Assembly (NCBI RefSeq): GCF_009389715.1
Contig: NC_052404.1
Location: 6,470,745-6,534,744, forward strand
Length of the DNA stretch: 64,000 bases
Direction: 5' to 3'
Source of the DNA: Phoenix dactylifera
Lineage: Eukaryota; Streptophyta; Magnoliopsida; Arecales; Arecaceae
Within the stretch, counting starts at the first letter, position 1. Each line of letters starts with the position of its first letter. The notes below the pieces were generated by a model that saw only the letters and a program-made list of their open reading frames with translations, was not told the DNA's origin and did not search any database. A program made the translations under genes and the position numbers. This document shows, piece after piece, positions 49,696-61,519 of this stretch.

Positions 49696-50263
49696 CCAAT
49701 AATGCGGGCCATGGTCATAGTGGGCACACCATGTTTGTAATAAAGATCAACATGTTGGCCTATTTATTAAATAAATTGAGTTCAAGTTTAAATCTTTGAC
49801 CTATTTAATTTATTTCGATTCATTTAATTATTAGATAAGATCATCTGACCCATTTAATCCGTTAAAGATCTACTTAATCTATTTAATCCGACTCTCTTAA
49901 CTTGTTTCTGTTTAGTTTAACTCGATATACTTAACCTATTTAAATTCAATTAATTTATTAAAAATTTATTTAACTTGTCTTAACTTGTTTAATAAGCGTG
50001 TTATATGGATAAGGTCGAGTTACCTATTTAATAAATAGAGCGGGATTGAATTGGTAAATTTTTAACTCAACTCGTATCTGATTTGATTCATATCCGCCAC
50101 GATCTGATCCAATTGTCACTCTTATTTTGCTCAAATAAAAAAATTTACCTATAAAAACAAATCTAAGGTACATTTTGTTTTTTGGTTATTTTTTAGAAAC
50201 TTTGTCTAACTTAAACATCGAAGGCCTCCTCGTCCGAATCAGCTTTGGCAACCTTCCGGTTAG

Positions 50264-51117
50264 TTTTTTTTTTTTTTTTGTTGCTAAAAACAAGTATATC
50301 ATACAATGCGGGTACGGATACACCCATTAGAGTCGGCAAACAGCAAATCACACAATGCCCTAGGTAAGTTCCCCTCCTCATCCATAGGGTGTCTCTTGAA
50401 TGGTTCGCCACAGACGCTGCCACCCAGTCCGCTGCCCCGTTGGCCTCTCGGTACACGTGCTTGGCTTGAAAGACCACTCCATCACTCACTATTTTTCAGA
50501 TATTTCGAAGCAAGGGGTGTAACCGTTCACCTCCGCCCGGGCCCTGTTGGGCCCAACCAATAATGATGATGAGTCACCCTCCAGTATGATTGAGGTAGCT
50601 TGGAGCGCTCGCCTAGCATGACACAGTCCAGTCCAGGCCGCCCGCAACTCTGCTCCCGAAACCGAGATGTCGAAGATCTGGCAGCCACCACCCTGGAGCT
50701 CGGGCCTCTGATGACAAAATCAGCTCCTCCCCTCCTGTCGCCATTTAGAACGGAATCGTCAAAAATTAACCTTGAGAAAACTCGGAGGTGGTGGCTCTCA
50801 TGTGAAATACACCATACAGAGCGTTGCTTGAGCAATATGGGGGCCTTAGATGTCCTGAGCTATCCAAGGCACATGATCCAAGCCTACTTGAGTGATTTCA
50901 GCTGTCTGTTTTCTGGCACGCTCTATCACAAACTGTGGGGATAAATTATGTTCGTCAAAAATTCGAACGTTCTTCATCAGCCAAATCTGATAAGCTCACC
51001 GCTACGGTCTCACATCGCATATGAAGGGTACTGGACCACCGCCGCATAGTCTGGAAGAAGAAATCCTCTTGGCACCGTGCCTCCTGCGGCACCCCAGCAA
51101 GTCGCCAGGCTCCAACG
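50264..51117 (-). mobile_element. LINE fragment, minus strand (RNase H and zf-RVT part)
   Basis: Poly(T) at 50264-50279 marks the tail. The minus strand then gives the RNase H end (VFQAKHVYREANGAADWVAA), an earlier FVIRGPSSRVVAA segment and a fragment towards the zinc-finger region. Array-unit sequence resumes at about 51118. It is 5'-truncated and disrupted. Confidence 0.8.
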
Positions 51118-51300
51118 ACCTTCAATGTATGGTTTTGACGGCAACAGCTTTGATTAATTATTATTGTACGAGAAAACTTTGTCATCGTCAAAGAAATTTG
51201 CAAGAAGGGGACTCGATCAGCTCTGTAGGCAGTACATGTCACAGCAAATCCAGTGTATAAACTTTAACACGTGTTTGTATCCGACATGAAATTTAGTGTT

Positions 51301-52766
51301 CTTTTTTTTTTCTGCTTAAAACGGGTTCTTCAGACAACGCGTGTCCGAATACATCCAAGAACATCAAAATACAAAATCTCACGTAGTGCCAATGGCAGCT
51401 CTCACTCTCCTGCCCACAGGGCGTATCCCGAGTGGTGTGCTGCATATGCAGCTATCCAGTCAGCCGCCCCGTTGGCCTCCCTAAATACATGCTTAGCCTC
51501 AAAGGCCGCACCATCCTTCACCATCATCCTAATATCCCGAATCAAAGGATGGCCAGTGCTCTCACGCCGAATCCACCCAATGACAGTGGATGAGTCGCCC
51601 TCCAAGATGATCGAGCTAGCCCGCAGTACCTGCCGCGCATGGCGAAGGCCGGCCCAGGCAGCTCGCAACTCCGCCTCTGCCCTCTGGAACTGATATGTCG
51701 AAGAGCCGGCAACCGCCCGCTGCCACTACCCTAGAGTGAGGGTTTCGTATGACGAAGCCTGCGCCGCCTCGTGTACCACTATCTAGTACTGAACCATCAA
51801 AGTTAACCTTGAAGAAACTCGGGGGTGGGGGCTCCCAGGTGAAGAACACCGTCCGAAGAGCTGCCTGAGTAGAGAAAGAACTCCAGGTGTCCCGAGCTAT
51901 CAAGGCCGTATCTGAAGGGCTGGTAGGTCTGGAATCCATCGCCAGTACTCGAGCAGACTCCGCAACAAACCTCGGCGACATTCTACGCTCACCGAAGGTG
52001 CGAGCGTTCCTTGCCAGCCAGATCTGATGGGCAGTGCAAGTTGCTTGGATGGACTCCTGACATGTCCGAGGACTGGCCAGCCACTATCATATCATATGTA
52101 GAAAAAGTCTCCTCTCCCGCCACACCTTCTCTGGGATACCCGTCCACTGCCATGTCAACCTCGCCCAAGTACATCCAAATAGTACATGGTCCACTGACTC
52201 GTCTGCACCGCAAGCCCCACACTCCGCAGGGATCCCCAAACCACGTCGGCTCAGCACTGCTCTCGTCGGGAGACGGTTCCACATCACCTTCCATAAAAGA
52301 GTGCTGCTCTCGGGTGGAGCCTGGACCTCCAAATCCAAGCACAGTCCCATCCACTCTCATGCTCTCACTGAATCACCCGGGCCAGGTCACCCAGCCTAAC
52401 ACTGGCCCTGCATGAAGTGCTCCAAACCCTGACATCTGGGCCCTCGCATCCTGGTACTAGAAGAGAAAGGATCCTCTTGGCTAGATGTGCCCCGAACAAC
52501 TGATGTAGTCTGTCCTCGTCCCACTCTGCCCTCCCTGGTGCTAGGAGGTCGCACATCCGGACCCCACTGCTGCCTCAAAATCCACCGTCGTCGGCCAATA
52601 TCTCAAAGGAATGGTATCCACTCATGGATCATCAGTCACAACAATGGTCCGGCCATCGCCCATCAGCCACCTGGTATTAGCTAACACGGTCGGCAGGTAC
52701 CTCCCAATCTCGCGCCACATGAAAGAGATACGGCGACCACACCGTGCCACCTCAGGGCTCCCTCTT
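51301..52766 (-). mobile_element. LINE fragment, minus strand (RNase H plus zf-RVT)
   Basis: It lies inside a T run of array-unit sequence that is uninterrupted at 59700-59720. The minus strand encodes a well-preserved RNase H domain (FKVNFDGSVLDSGTRGGAGF, then ILEGDSSTVIGWI, AFEAKHVFREANGAADWIAA) and upstream zf-RVT sequence (GDPCGVWGLRCRRV region). Reverse transcriptase and endonuclease are absent. It is a different insertion from 50264-51117. Confidence 0.82.
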
Positions 52767-52769
52767 TTT

Positions 52770-53556
52770 TTTTGGTACATGAAAATTTAGTTTGGGTACG
52801 TGGCAAGAGCTCGAGCTGGGGATCCTGGCCTGCAAGATGATGCGTTTAGCGCCGCCCGCACCGCCCCACCGCGCTATTCCCAACTTATTCCCCGCCAATA
52901 ACTACTTATTCTCCGGTTGGGCAGTAAAGGTCGGAGAAGGGTAAGACCAAAGAGTCGGGCCGAAAATTTTTCTAAACTGCCAAAAAGGTTCAAAGCTGAA
53001 GGCGGAGATTTTGTCGGAATGACGTGTCCCGCAGGACCAAAACGCACGGCTCTTACGGTGGTAGCGTCACAGAATGGAGACCTAGCCATCTAGAAATCTT
53101 ATCTCCCTCTTATTTCTTACTAAGAAACGTCCTCTCTTTCATCTGGTAAAGAAGATGATTTACTGGCTCGTATGGTCGGCAAGGAAAAGAATTGCATGTT
53201 TCTTTCTATTTAAATAGCAGTGGTAGGACTCATATTGGGACAAGGCAACCAAGCGTCGTGGTTCTATCTTGACTAATAAGAAAAAATGTCCCATAGATTT
53301 ATTAGCCCTGCCAATTCTTCTTTCAACAACTTATTTTTAGACTTTGAGTATGTGACAAATAATATCAGAACCATACCTATTGTGCGTCACAAACTTCAAT
53401 AGTCATATGGGCTCTTTATTGAAATAGACTAAAGTCGAGTAAGACTTGGGCTATGGATGGACCCCGTCTCTAGAGTAGGCTTCAACTATGATGAGGGCAT
53501 CACAAAATTGAATGGAGGAGGTTGTCATAATTCTATATTGACCGATAAAAGAGGTA
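52770..53556. repeat. Duplicated flank block, copy 1
   Basis: Matches 59723-60446 in the same orientation, from TACATGAAAATTTAGTTTGG through GCGCTATTCCCAACTTATTC and GTCGGAATGACGTGTCC to GGAGGAGGTTGTCAT. It is part of the larger array unit. No gene recognised in it. Confidence 0.85.
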
Positions 53557-54533
53557 CCATATGGGTTAATCAATCTAGACCAATCCACCACCCAATAGCT
53601 TAAGCTTTTGGTTTGTGAGCGTGTGACACAAGGCCCACTCTAATATGAAGTCCTAAGCCCATTTAGCACAACCTGACATGGCTGATATAAGATGATGGGA
53701 TGCAATGCATGTAGCGTCTGAGAATCTACAGATTCTGTCCCAACAAATGCATGTTGAAAATTTAAATTCCATGAATGTAATTACGAAATTTCATGTGATT
53801 TTTTAGCTATTTTAACAAAATTGAGTGAAAAAATAAATAGCAATCTACGGTTTGCTTTTACTATGTCCTAAGTTGGAATCAGAGCTTACTTGGTCTGGGT
53901 CAGGTCGGAGTTATGGCACTGTGGATTGAGCGCAGCCTGGGTCATGCCGGATTAGACAGATGGTGCATCAAGTTTGGCCTACTCTTTAATGGCGTTGGTC
54001 AAACCCACAACTACCTTTAGCTAATTCACCCCAGCTAGAAAGGCTAATATAGCTGCTTTGGCTTGTAATATAGGGATTATAAACAAACTCATCAGGATAT
54101 GTCAAGAGTTTTTCCCTATGGTTTCTGTAATGAGAGATCTTCATTAAGGAGTTTATACTAGAGAAGAATGATGTTTGGAGGACTATATCAGCCTAGTTGG
54201 CTCAACCAAGAAAAATATTTTCTACCCTTGAATTAATGGCACAAGTTCTTAAATAAGTGTGAACTGAAAATTTTAAATTTGGGGTGTTACTGTCAGGTCA
54301 GGTTTAATTGTGTCAATGTCCAATATGATAGTCAGTTGGCTTTTGATATGAACAAGACGCAATCCTTTGATTTGGAGCTGACCCCCATGACCCTTCTGAT
54401 TCCCAATCCATGTAAATTTTGGGACACATTTTATGTTGTTTATTGCACATGCCTCACAACTTTCGAGCTATTTATTACCCATTTATTTGACTACTTTGAA
54501 AGGTTGCGTAGGCTTTCATCTAGAGATCACGAA
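53557..54533. other. Intergenic, no gene recognised
   Basis: AT-rich sequence past the end of the duplicated block. Short frames only. Confidence 0.4.
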
Positions 54534-54735
54534 TTTTTTTTCTTTTTTTTTTTTTTTTTGCCTACATCGGGACTACTCATAAAATTCTAGTATGAATATA
54601 TTTTAAAAAAAATCAGAAGAATACAACAAGTTACGAAGTATCCGAGACATCCCCTTCATCAATCTAAAAATTCTCCAAAGTGATTTGTTACAAAGAAAAT
54701 CACTCAGTCTGCAGCTCCATTGGCCTTATTACAGA
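54534..54735 (-). mobile_element. LINE 3'-end fragment
   Basis: Poly(T) at 54534-54559 followed on the minus strand by sequence like the 3' UTR and RNase H end of the local LINE family. The segment at about 54690-54735 fits the codons for a NKANGA-like stretch. Short and decayed. Confidence 0.55.
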
Positions 54736-55054
54736 CGTGTTTTGTTCTGAAGGTATTGCCATCGGCACACATACACACTCACACATATAATAAAAAAATA
54801 AAAAATAATTAAAAAAAGGAAAAAAGAAAGAAAGCCCGAGAGGACACAATCCAATTGTAGGCTTAATGTTTGTTATTGCTGATGTATCAAAGATTGCAAC
54901 ATTTGGCCTCAACCAATCTGACTTGTTAGCTGGACGAGGAGGTGTAACCAAAACCCAACCTGCAAGCTCAATGGGTCAGATTAGATTATTTACGGTTCAA
55001 GTTAGGCTGGGTTGGATATGTCCGTATGTTGGTTTTTGTACATTGGTTGAGATC
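54736..55054. other. Intergenic, nothing recognised
   Basis: AT-rich with CACACA and A-rich runs. No supported feature. Confidence 0.4.
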
Positions 55055-56040
55055 TCGAATAACCCATCTGTTATCTTTTTCTACGTTTTATTGCTATAAT
55101 AACAGAGTAAAGTAGGGGCCAAAAAGTATTATAAATTTATAATAACCATTCTTCTTTTTTTTTTATAATAACTAATATGTGGGCCATGGTCATAATGGGC
55201 TCGGGGCAACCCATGTTTATAATAAGGATGAACCGTTATCTATTAAGTGAATTAAGTTCAAGTTTAAATCTTTGACTTATTTAATTTATTTTGATTTATT
55301 TAATAATTAAGATCTAACTCATGTAATCAGTTTAAGACATGCTTAATCTATTTAACTCGATCTACTTGACTTGTTTCTATCCTATCTTAACTTATCTAAA
55401 TTCAATTAATCTATTAAAAATTTATTTAGCTTGACATGGCTTGTTTAATAAATGGATTATATAAATCAAGCCAGGTTACTTGTTTAATAAATAGCTTAGA
55501 TTCAAATTAATGAATTTTTGACTTAATTCGTATTCGATGTGATCCATATCCGATCTTATCTGTTTCAATTGTGACCGGTACCACTTAGATAAGAACTTTT
55601 TATCTATTAAAAAACCTAATTTTTTTTTTAAGTCTCTTTTTTTTTTTCTCCTGCTATTTCTTAGGGCTCTGTTTTAGTTAAACATCGATCGCCCTCGCTC
55701 GGATCAGCTTTGGCAACCTTCAAGCTCTTTTTTTCCTTTTCTGTGCAAGATGAGGGTCACAAATTGGATCTTCTTCCTTACATGCACATCCGCCAACGAC
55801 CTTCAAGTATCAGATTGGGTTTTGATGGCAACAGCTTGGAATAATTATTGTTGTACAAGAAAACTTTGTCATCGTCAAAGAAATTTGCAATGAGGGGACT
55901 CGATCAGCTCTGCGGGCAGTACATGTCACAGCAAATTTGTATCTAACATGAAAGTTTAGTGGGTTTTTTTTTTTGGTACATGAAATTTTAGTTTGGATAC
56001 GTGGCCAGAGCTCTAGCCGGGTATTTCGGCCCGCAAAACA
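55055..56040. repeat. Orphan array unit lacking a PR-10 gene
   Basis: Begins within the right-flank sequence of the PR-10 units (AATAACCCATCTGTTATC, then AGAGTAAAGTAGGGGCC and TTATAAATTTATAATAACC). It continues through the AAACATCG...GGCAACCTTC block, the GTCATCGTCAAAGAAATTTG block and the TTTAGTTTGGATACGTGGCC block. The PR-10 gene and everything left of it are missing. Confidence 0.8.
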
Positions 56041-56449
56041 TAGAGGTTTATTTTTTTTAATAAAAATGGTATTTTATATAGCTCTAACATGAGTACGTCC
56101 TGAAAATGTCTCTCGTGGATGTTTAGATGATCTCTCCGAAGTGCCGGACAACAAAGGAGGCGATTCAGTTTGCATCACTGTTCGCTTCCCAGAACACATG
56201 TAATGCCTGAAAAGAGCTCAGTTCCTGGACCAGTCTACGAGTATTACAAATAAAAGAGTAACCATCACCATATATGTTCACTCCCCACACCCAATCAATT
56301 ACCACTGAACAGTCTCCCTCAAGGTATATGCACTTAGCACCAAGTACCCGCCATGTAAAGGAGATATCCTTTCAAGCTGTCCGTAGCTCCGCTCCAATTA
56401 TAGTAAGACTGTGTGTACAGTGACCACCCGATGCTATCACCCTGCTGAG
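56041..56449 (-). mobile_element. LINE 3'-end fragment (RNase H part)
   Basis: The minus strand carries decayed RNase H-like sequence of the local LINE family (regions corresponding to the EGDCSVVIDWVW-like block near 56290-56330). It separates the orphan unit from the J-gene fragment. Confidence 0.55.
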
Positions 56450-56668
56450 GTGAGGGAAAGACTGAAGAGCGGATCTTGGTCCCATGCAGGCTATGGTAGT
56501 TCCGTGCTTGAGATGCCGAAAATAGCCCTGAGAGGGATATAGTGGGAAGGAAATTAAGATTTCGCCGCTGATATGTTTTTGTTTTGTTTTTTTTTTTTTT
56601 GCTTTAAAAAGAGAGCATAGTTGGTGGATAAAATTAGAAGAAGCCGGATAGCTTGGAGATGGCGGGAC
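56450..56668 (+). pseudogene. J-domain gene 3' fragment in array unit 3
   Basis: Aligns with intron 4 and the start of exon 5 of the J-domain gene (GGTAGTTCCGTGCTT, GAAATTAAGATTTCG, AGAAGAAGCCGGATAGC). Most of exon 5 is deleted: GCTTGGAG joins directly to GATGGCGGGAC and then to array sequence. It shares with the 42225-42468 copy an extra GCGGATCTTGG-like stretch missing from the intact gene. Confidence 0.85.
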
Positions 56669-57640
56669 AAGGTGCTTATCCTTGTGGTCAGATGGAAACT
56701 TAGCGGGAAAACGATTCGGATGCAAGTCAATGCCTTTTTAGCTGGCTATCTTGAGATAATATGTTGTAAAAGAAAGTGTTAGTGGTGTCGTTAGCAAGAA
56801 TATTAGAAGCCCTCAGGGTAGGCTAGTGGTGAGTTTAATGGCCCTGCTTACTTCAAATTTAATTAATGGTTGTTTGTGATTTGCATTTTAATTGCATAAT
56901 TATTTCTGTTTATGCTAGTCGAACCAAAGACAAGAATAATCCGTGGTACTCACGCCTCGGAAAGGAAATTAGGTTGCGGACTGACTTGCAATTTTTATTG
57001 TTCCATTGGCTTTAGCAAAAAACCAGAGCGAAAACATATGGGCCGGGTCAGGGTTAGATTGGGTCAACCAAGCCCAGCTTAGTCTGGTGTGTGAAGTACA
57101 AAGTGCGCTGCGTTTAGAGCCTACCCAGTTTGATTAGGTTGATTAAGATAAATAAAGTAGTTGTGGATGTGTTTATTTGTATTTAGACAGCCAAATAAAG
57201 AAGTTTTGGATGTGTTTGTTTGTATTTAGAGAGCCAAACTAATCAACCTATTTAGGCTGGTTACAAGTCCAATTAGTTAGCCGTCTTTATAGTCCATACC
57301 ACGTTCAGTGTACCAAAAAGAATGATATATATATAATCAAGTCCACAAGGACAAAGTAAATGGCTGAGGCACTTGACCGGACGGCCATACTTTTTTCAAT
57401 TTCTTTTATCTGAATTGGATGACATCGTGAAAAGGTTCACAAATGCAGCAAACACACTAAACCAGGTTGGTTTATTTATTTAATTGTCTATTTTAGAAAA
57501 CCATGCAGAGACACTCAGTAGAAAAGGGAAGCATTGAAGCAACCATTGCAACCTCACAAACACTCACTCCAAACGCAAGCTCTTGATTATTATAGTTCTC
57601 ACACCAGCAGGTATACGAACTCAAACCCGAACTAACCACT

Positions 57641-58468
57641 TCAAGCATAGGCACCAGGGTTGGCCAGGAGGTAGGCCTCTGCAGCCTTGATAATCCCGAT
57701 CACTGCTTCCTTTCCCTTGGCTATCTCATCCTTGTTGTCAACTCCTGGTAATGGCTTATAGGTTGTCACCACCTTGCACACGCACCCTCCCTTGCTGGAT
57801 TTCTCGAACTTGAAATGGGTTGAGGCTGACTCGATCTTCTTCCCAAGATCGCCTCCTTCCACCAGGCTGTGCTTGCACTCAAACTTATCGAAGTCCACAA
57901 AGTCGAGGCGCTCCTTTACATAGCCAAATGGCATCGCTACAAATATTAGAGCCACAAGGTTAGCACCAACTCTAAGTACATGAAAATTATATATATAAGA
58001 GCTTGTTTGGATGATTAGGCTGAAAAAATTCTATTAAATGTATGGATTGAGCCAGTACAACTAGCTGGTCCAGGCCCATATTCATAAGTACTTAGGAATA
58101 GCTAGAGTGGGCCGGTTAGATTTTCATATTAAGAAAAAAGATCTTAGCTAATATAGGCTTAGACCAGCCTGTAATCTTATGATTTTGCTGGCTATGCTGG
58201 CTCAATCTATAAATCCAAAAAAAAATTTAACCCAATCATCAAAACAGAACCGAAGACTAGATAACTTCAGAGCATGGGCCACAATACCTGAGGTAAAGTT
58301 GATCTGCCTGACACTCCCGACGCTACCATCACCATGGACACCGGCGGCGCTTACGATGATATCAGGCAGGAGCTTAGCGGCCAAGTTGTGCCAGTCGAGG
58401 ACCGCCTTGAACAACCTTGGAGCGGGAGCTTGGGACTCGACCTCGAGGTTCCAACACGGGAGACTCAT
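57641..58468 (-). CDS. PR-10 / Bet v 1 family protein, copy 3
   Basis: Exons 58468-58288 and 57936-57641 encode 158 residues. Distinguishing residues are Leu3 (MSLPCW), PDIIVSAAG and EAVIGIIKAAEAY. The split codon is GCG rather than GCC. The glycine loop GDGSVG, the intron phase and the C-terminal helix are intact. Copies 3 and 4 share MSLPCW and PDIIVS, so they are the closest pair in exon 1. Confidence 0.94.
58012..58238. mobile_element. Fold-back element in PR-10 copy 3 intron
   Basis: Same inverted-arm element as in the other introns, shortened. Confidence 0.6.
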
Positions 58469-58560
58469 GGTTAAATTGGATTCTTTATTGGGCTTCACTT
58501 CTTCTGCTAAGTTGTGGTGAGTGAATTCCAGATGGAGAATGGCGAGCAAAGGTTGGGGGT

Positions 58561-58566
58561 TTTATA
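58561..58566 (-). promoter_or_regulatory. TATA box, PR-10 copy 3
   Basis: TATAAA on the minus strand, 98 bases before the ATG. Confidence 0.75.
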
Positions 58567-59722
58567 GAGGGTTTGTGTGGAATGGTAGGTATGGAACGAA
58601 GAAGCATGCGTGCTCGTCTATTCAAATTTGGGCAGCGCCGTTGCTAGAACTGCTGTCTAATAAAAAGAGAGGAGGACAGAGTGCAGGAGAGAGAGGTAGG
58701 TAGGTTGCTTACATGAAGGTGAGACTTCGGGGAACGTTTTTCGTCCATTCTGACGGATCCCAGCCAAAACAGACGTGAGCGCCATTATTGTTGATATATG
58801 CCCTGATTCGCAGTTTATGATTTCAAATTTTTAATATTAAAATAATATATGAAAAACCAACCTTTACTGTTCATCTAATAAAAATATCATTTTTCAGGTG
58901 AGACAAACTTAATTATTTGGAGATTATTTAGATTATAATAAATTGTTTTATTGCCCAATAATCCATCTGTTATCTTTTTCTACGCTATATTGCCATAATA
59001 ACAGAGTAAAGTAGGAGCCAAAAAACATTATAAATTTATAATAACCATTCTCTCTCTCTCTCTTTTTTTTTTTATAATAACTAACATGCGGGCCGTCATC
59101 ATAATAGGCACGTGGCAACCCAGGTTTGTAATAAAGATCAACCTGCCAGGCCTATTTGGTAAATAAATTGAGTTTAAATTTAAACTCAGTATACTTAATC
59201 TATTAAAAAATTATTTAATTGGCTTTGACTTGTTTAATAAATGGGCTATATAGCCAGATCAGGCCATCTATTTAATAAATAAATCAAATTTAAATAGATA
59301 AAATTTTAATTTAATCGATATTCGCCACCTCTTTTTTATTGGAATAAAAAAAATTTATTTATAAAAAGAATTTATTTTTTTATTTGCTATTTTTTAGAGG
59401 TTTTGCCTAATTTAAACATCGAAAGGCCCTTCCCGTCGGATCGGCTTTGGCAACCTTCGAGCGGGTTTTTTTTTTATTTTTTCCTGCTGCAAGGTGACAG
59501 GCACAAATGGGACCCCACGTCTTTCAAAGTGTCATATCGGGTTTTGACGGTAACAGCTTTGATTTATTATTATTGTACGAGAAAACTTTGTCATCGTCAA
59601 AGAAATTTGCAAGAAGGGGACTCGATCAGCTCTGCAGGCAGTACATGTCACAGCAAATCCAGCATATAAACTTTAACACGTGTTTGTATCTGACATGAAA
59701 TTTAGTGTTTTTTTTTTTTGGT

Positions 59723-60446
59723 ACATGAAAATTTAGTTTGGGTACGTGGCAAGAGCTCTAGCTGGGGATCTTGGCCTGCAAGATGATGCGTTTGGCGCCG
59801 CCCGCACCGCCCCCACCGCGCTATTCCCAACTTATTCTCCGCCAAAAACAACTTATTCTCCAGTTGGGCAGTAAAGGTCGGGGAAGGGTAAGACCAAAGA
59901 GTCGGGCCGAAAAATTTTCTTAAGTGCAAAAAGGTTCAAAGCTGAAGGTGGAGATTTTGTCGGAATGACGTGTCCAGCAGGGCCAAAACGCACGGCTCTT
60001 ACGGTGGTAGCGTCACAGAATGGAGACCTAGCCTTCTAGAAATCTTATCTCCCTCTTATTTCTTACTAAGAAACGTCCTCTCTTTCATCTGGTAAAAAAG
60101 ATGATTTACAAGGATCGTATGGTCGGCAAGGAAAAGAATTGCATGTTTAATGGTGGGACTCATATTGGGACAAGCCTCGTGGTTCTATCTTGACTAATAA
60201 GAAAAATTGTCCCATTGATTTATTAGCCCCACCAATTCTTCTTTTAACAACTAATTTTTAGACTATGAGTACGTGACAAATAATATCAGAACTATACCTA
60301 TTGTGCGTCACAAACTTCATTGGTCATCAGAGCTCTTTATTGAAAGAGACTAAAGTCGAGGAGGACTTGGGCTATGGACAGACTTCCATCTCTAGAGTAG
60401 GAGACATCTATGATGAGGATATCACAAGATTAAATGGAGGAGATTG
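59723..60446. repeat. Duplicated flank block, copy 2
   Basis: Partner of 52770-53556, slightly shorter through small deletions (for example near 60145). Confidence 0.85.
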
Positions 60447-61519
60447 TCATACATGTGGCGGCCCCGAGTGGACAAAGATGCTCCTATATGCGGTGGAAGA
60501 TTTGCAGGTACATGCCTACTGTCTTGGTGAATAATAGATGGCTGATCAGCGATGGGCAGAACGTGAATGTGGTAGAGGATTTGTGGGTGGACTCTCTTCC
60601 TTTGAGACTCTGGACGACCATGGTCAACGTCGAGACAGTGGACAGGGTCCGTGATCTTCTTAGTCCAGAGGGGGCGGAGTGGGATGTCTGCAGGATCGAT
60701 CAGTTATTTGGAGAGCACTCTGTAGAGCGTGCTCGATCGCTCCCGATTCCCAGGTGTGCTGATGGAAGGGTTTGGAGCACGTCCTACAGAGCTAATGTCA
60801 GTGTGGGAGATGTTTTTCGCACCCTCCAGCGGGAGCACAAACTTTGGATGGTTGTGCTTGGATCTGGAGCTTTAGACTCTATCTAAGAGTAGCATTATTT
60901 CTGTGAAAGATGGCCTCGAGCATCCGCCGACAAGATTGGTGCTGAGCAGAAGGGGGCTGGGCTTTCATCCCCAGTGTCCGGATTGCCGAGTGAATGAGAC
61001 GGTGGTGGACGATGCGCTAGATCATGTTCTATTCCAGTGTGTGTAGGCTAAGGGGTTTGGGTTTGTCATTAGGAGCCCGAACTCTAGAATAGTGACTGCT
61101 GGTGGCTATCGGATCTTCAATATCTCAGTTTCTAGAGCAAAGCTGTGGGCGGCTTGGGCCGGTCTGAGTCATGCTCGCGCGTGCTACAGACCAGCTCGGT
61201 ATATTAGAGTGTGACTCGACCACTGTAATCAGCTGGATCTAGGGTGGCCTGAGTCGCGGTAGAGGAGGACACCATCTGCTTCGAGATATTTGGACTATGG
61301 TGAGTAACGTTGTGGCCTTTTCAGCTGGGCATATGTTTAGAGAGGCTAATGGGGCCGCGGACTGGGTGGCTTCTTATGTGGCCTATCACTCTAGGGGTAC
61401 TCTGTAGGCTGGGGAGGAGGAGCTGCTGAGAGCACTCTAAGACTTGTTATTTTTTTATTTTATTGGGTGTATCCGTACTCGTACGGTACGAAATGCCGCT
61501 TTAGGTGGAAAAAAAAAAA
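60447..61519 (+). mobile_element. LINE fragment sharing the unit 2 insertion junction
   Basis: Corresponds to 45560-46997 of the large LINE: zf-RVT (VNNRWLISDGQNVNVVEDLW), then RNase H (AGHMFREANGAADWVA), then a poly(A) tail near 61509-61521. About 390 bases present in the unit 2 LINE (46145-46538) are missing here. The tail is followed by AAAATACAACCTTGTCCC, the same target junction as at 47001. Both therefore descend from one insertion. Confidence 0.85.

Larger units (their letters stand above)
47001..50263. repeat. Array unit 2 (segmental duplication)
   Basis: Starts at AAATACAACGTTGTTGC right after the LINE poly(A) tail and matches unit 1 through the PR-10 gene. It continues into the AT-rich right flank, interrupted by LINE fragments at 49342-49611 and 50264-51117. 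More of its right flank resumes at 51118-51300. Confidence 0.85.
56669..59722. repeat. Array unit 3 (segmental duplication)
   Basis: Starts at AAGGTGCTTATCCTTGTGG directly after the J-gene fragment and runs to the TTTAGTGTTTTTTT landmark. It has a small internal duplication near 57165-57235 (GTATTTAGACAGCC / GTATTTAGAGAGCC). Its T run at 59710 is not interrupted by a LINE. Confidence 0.85.
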
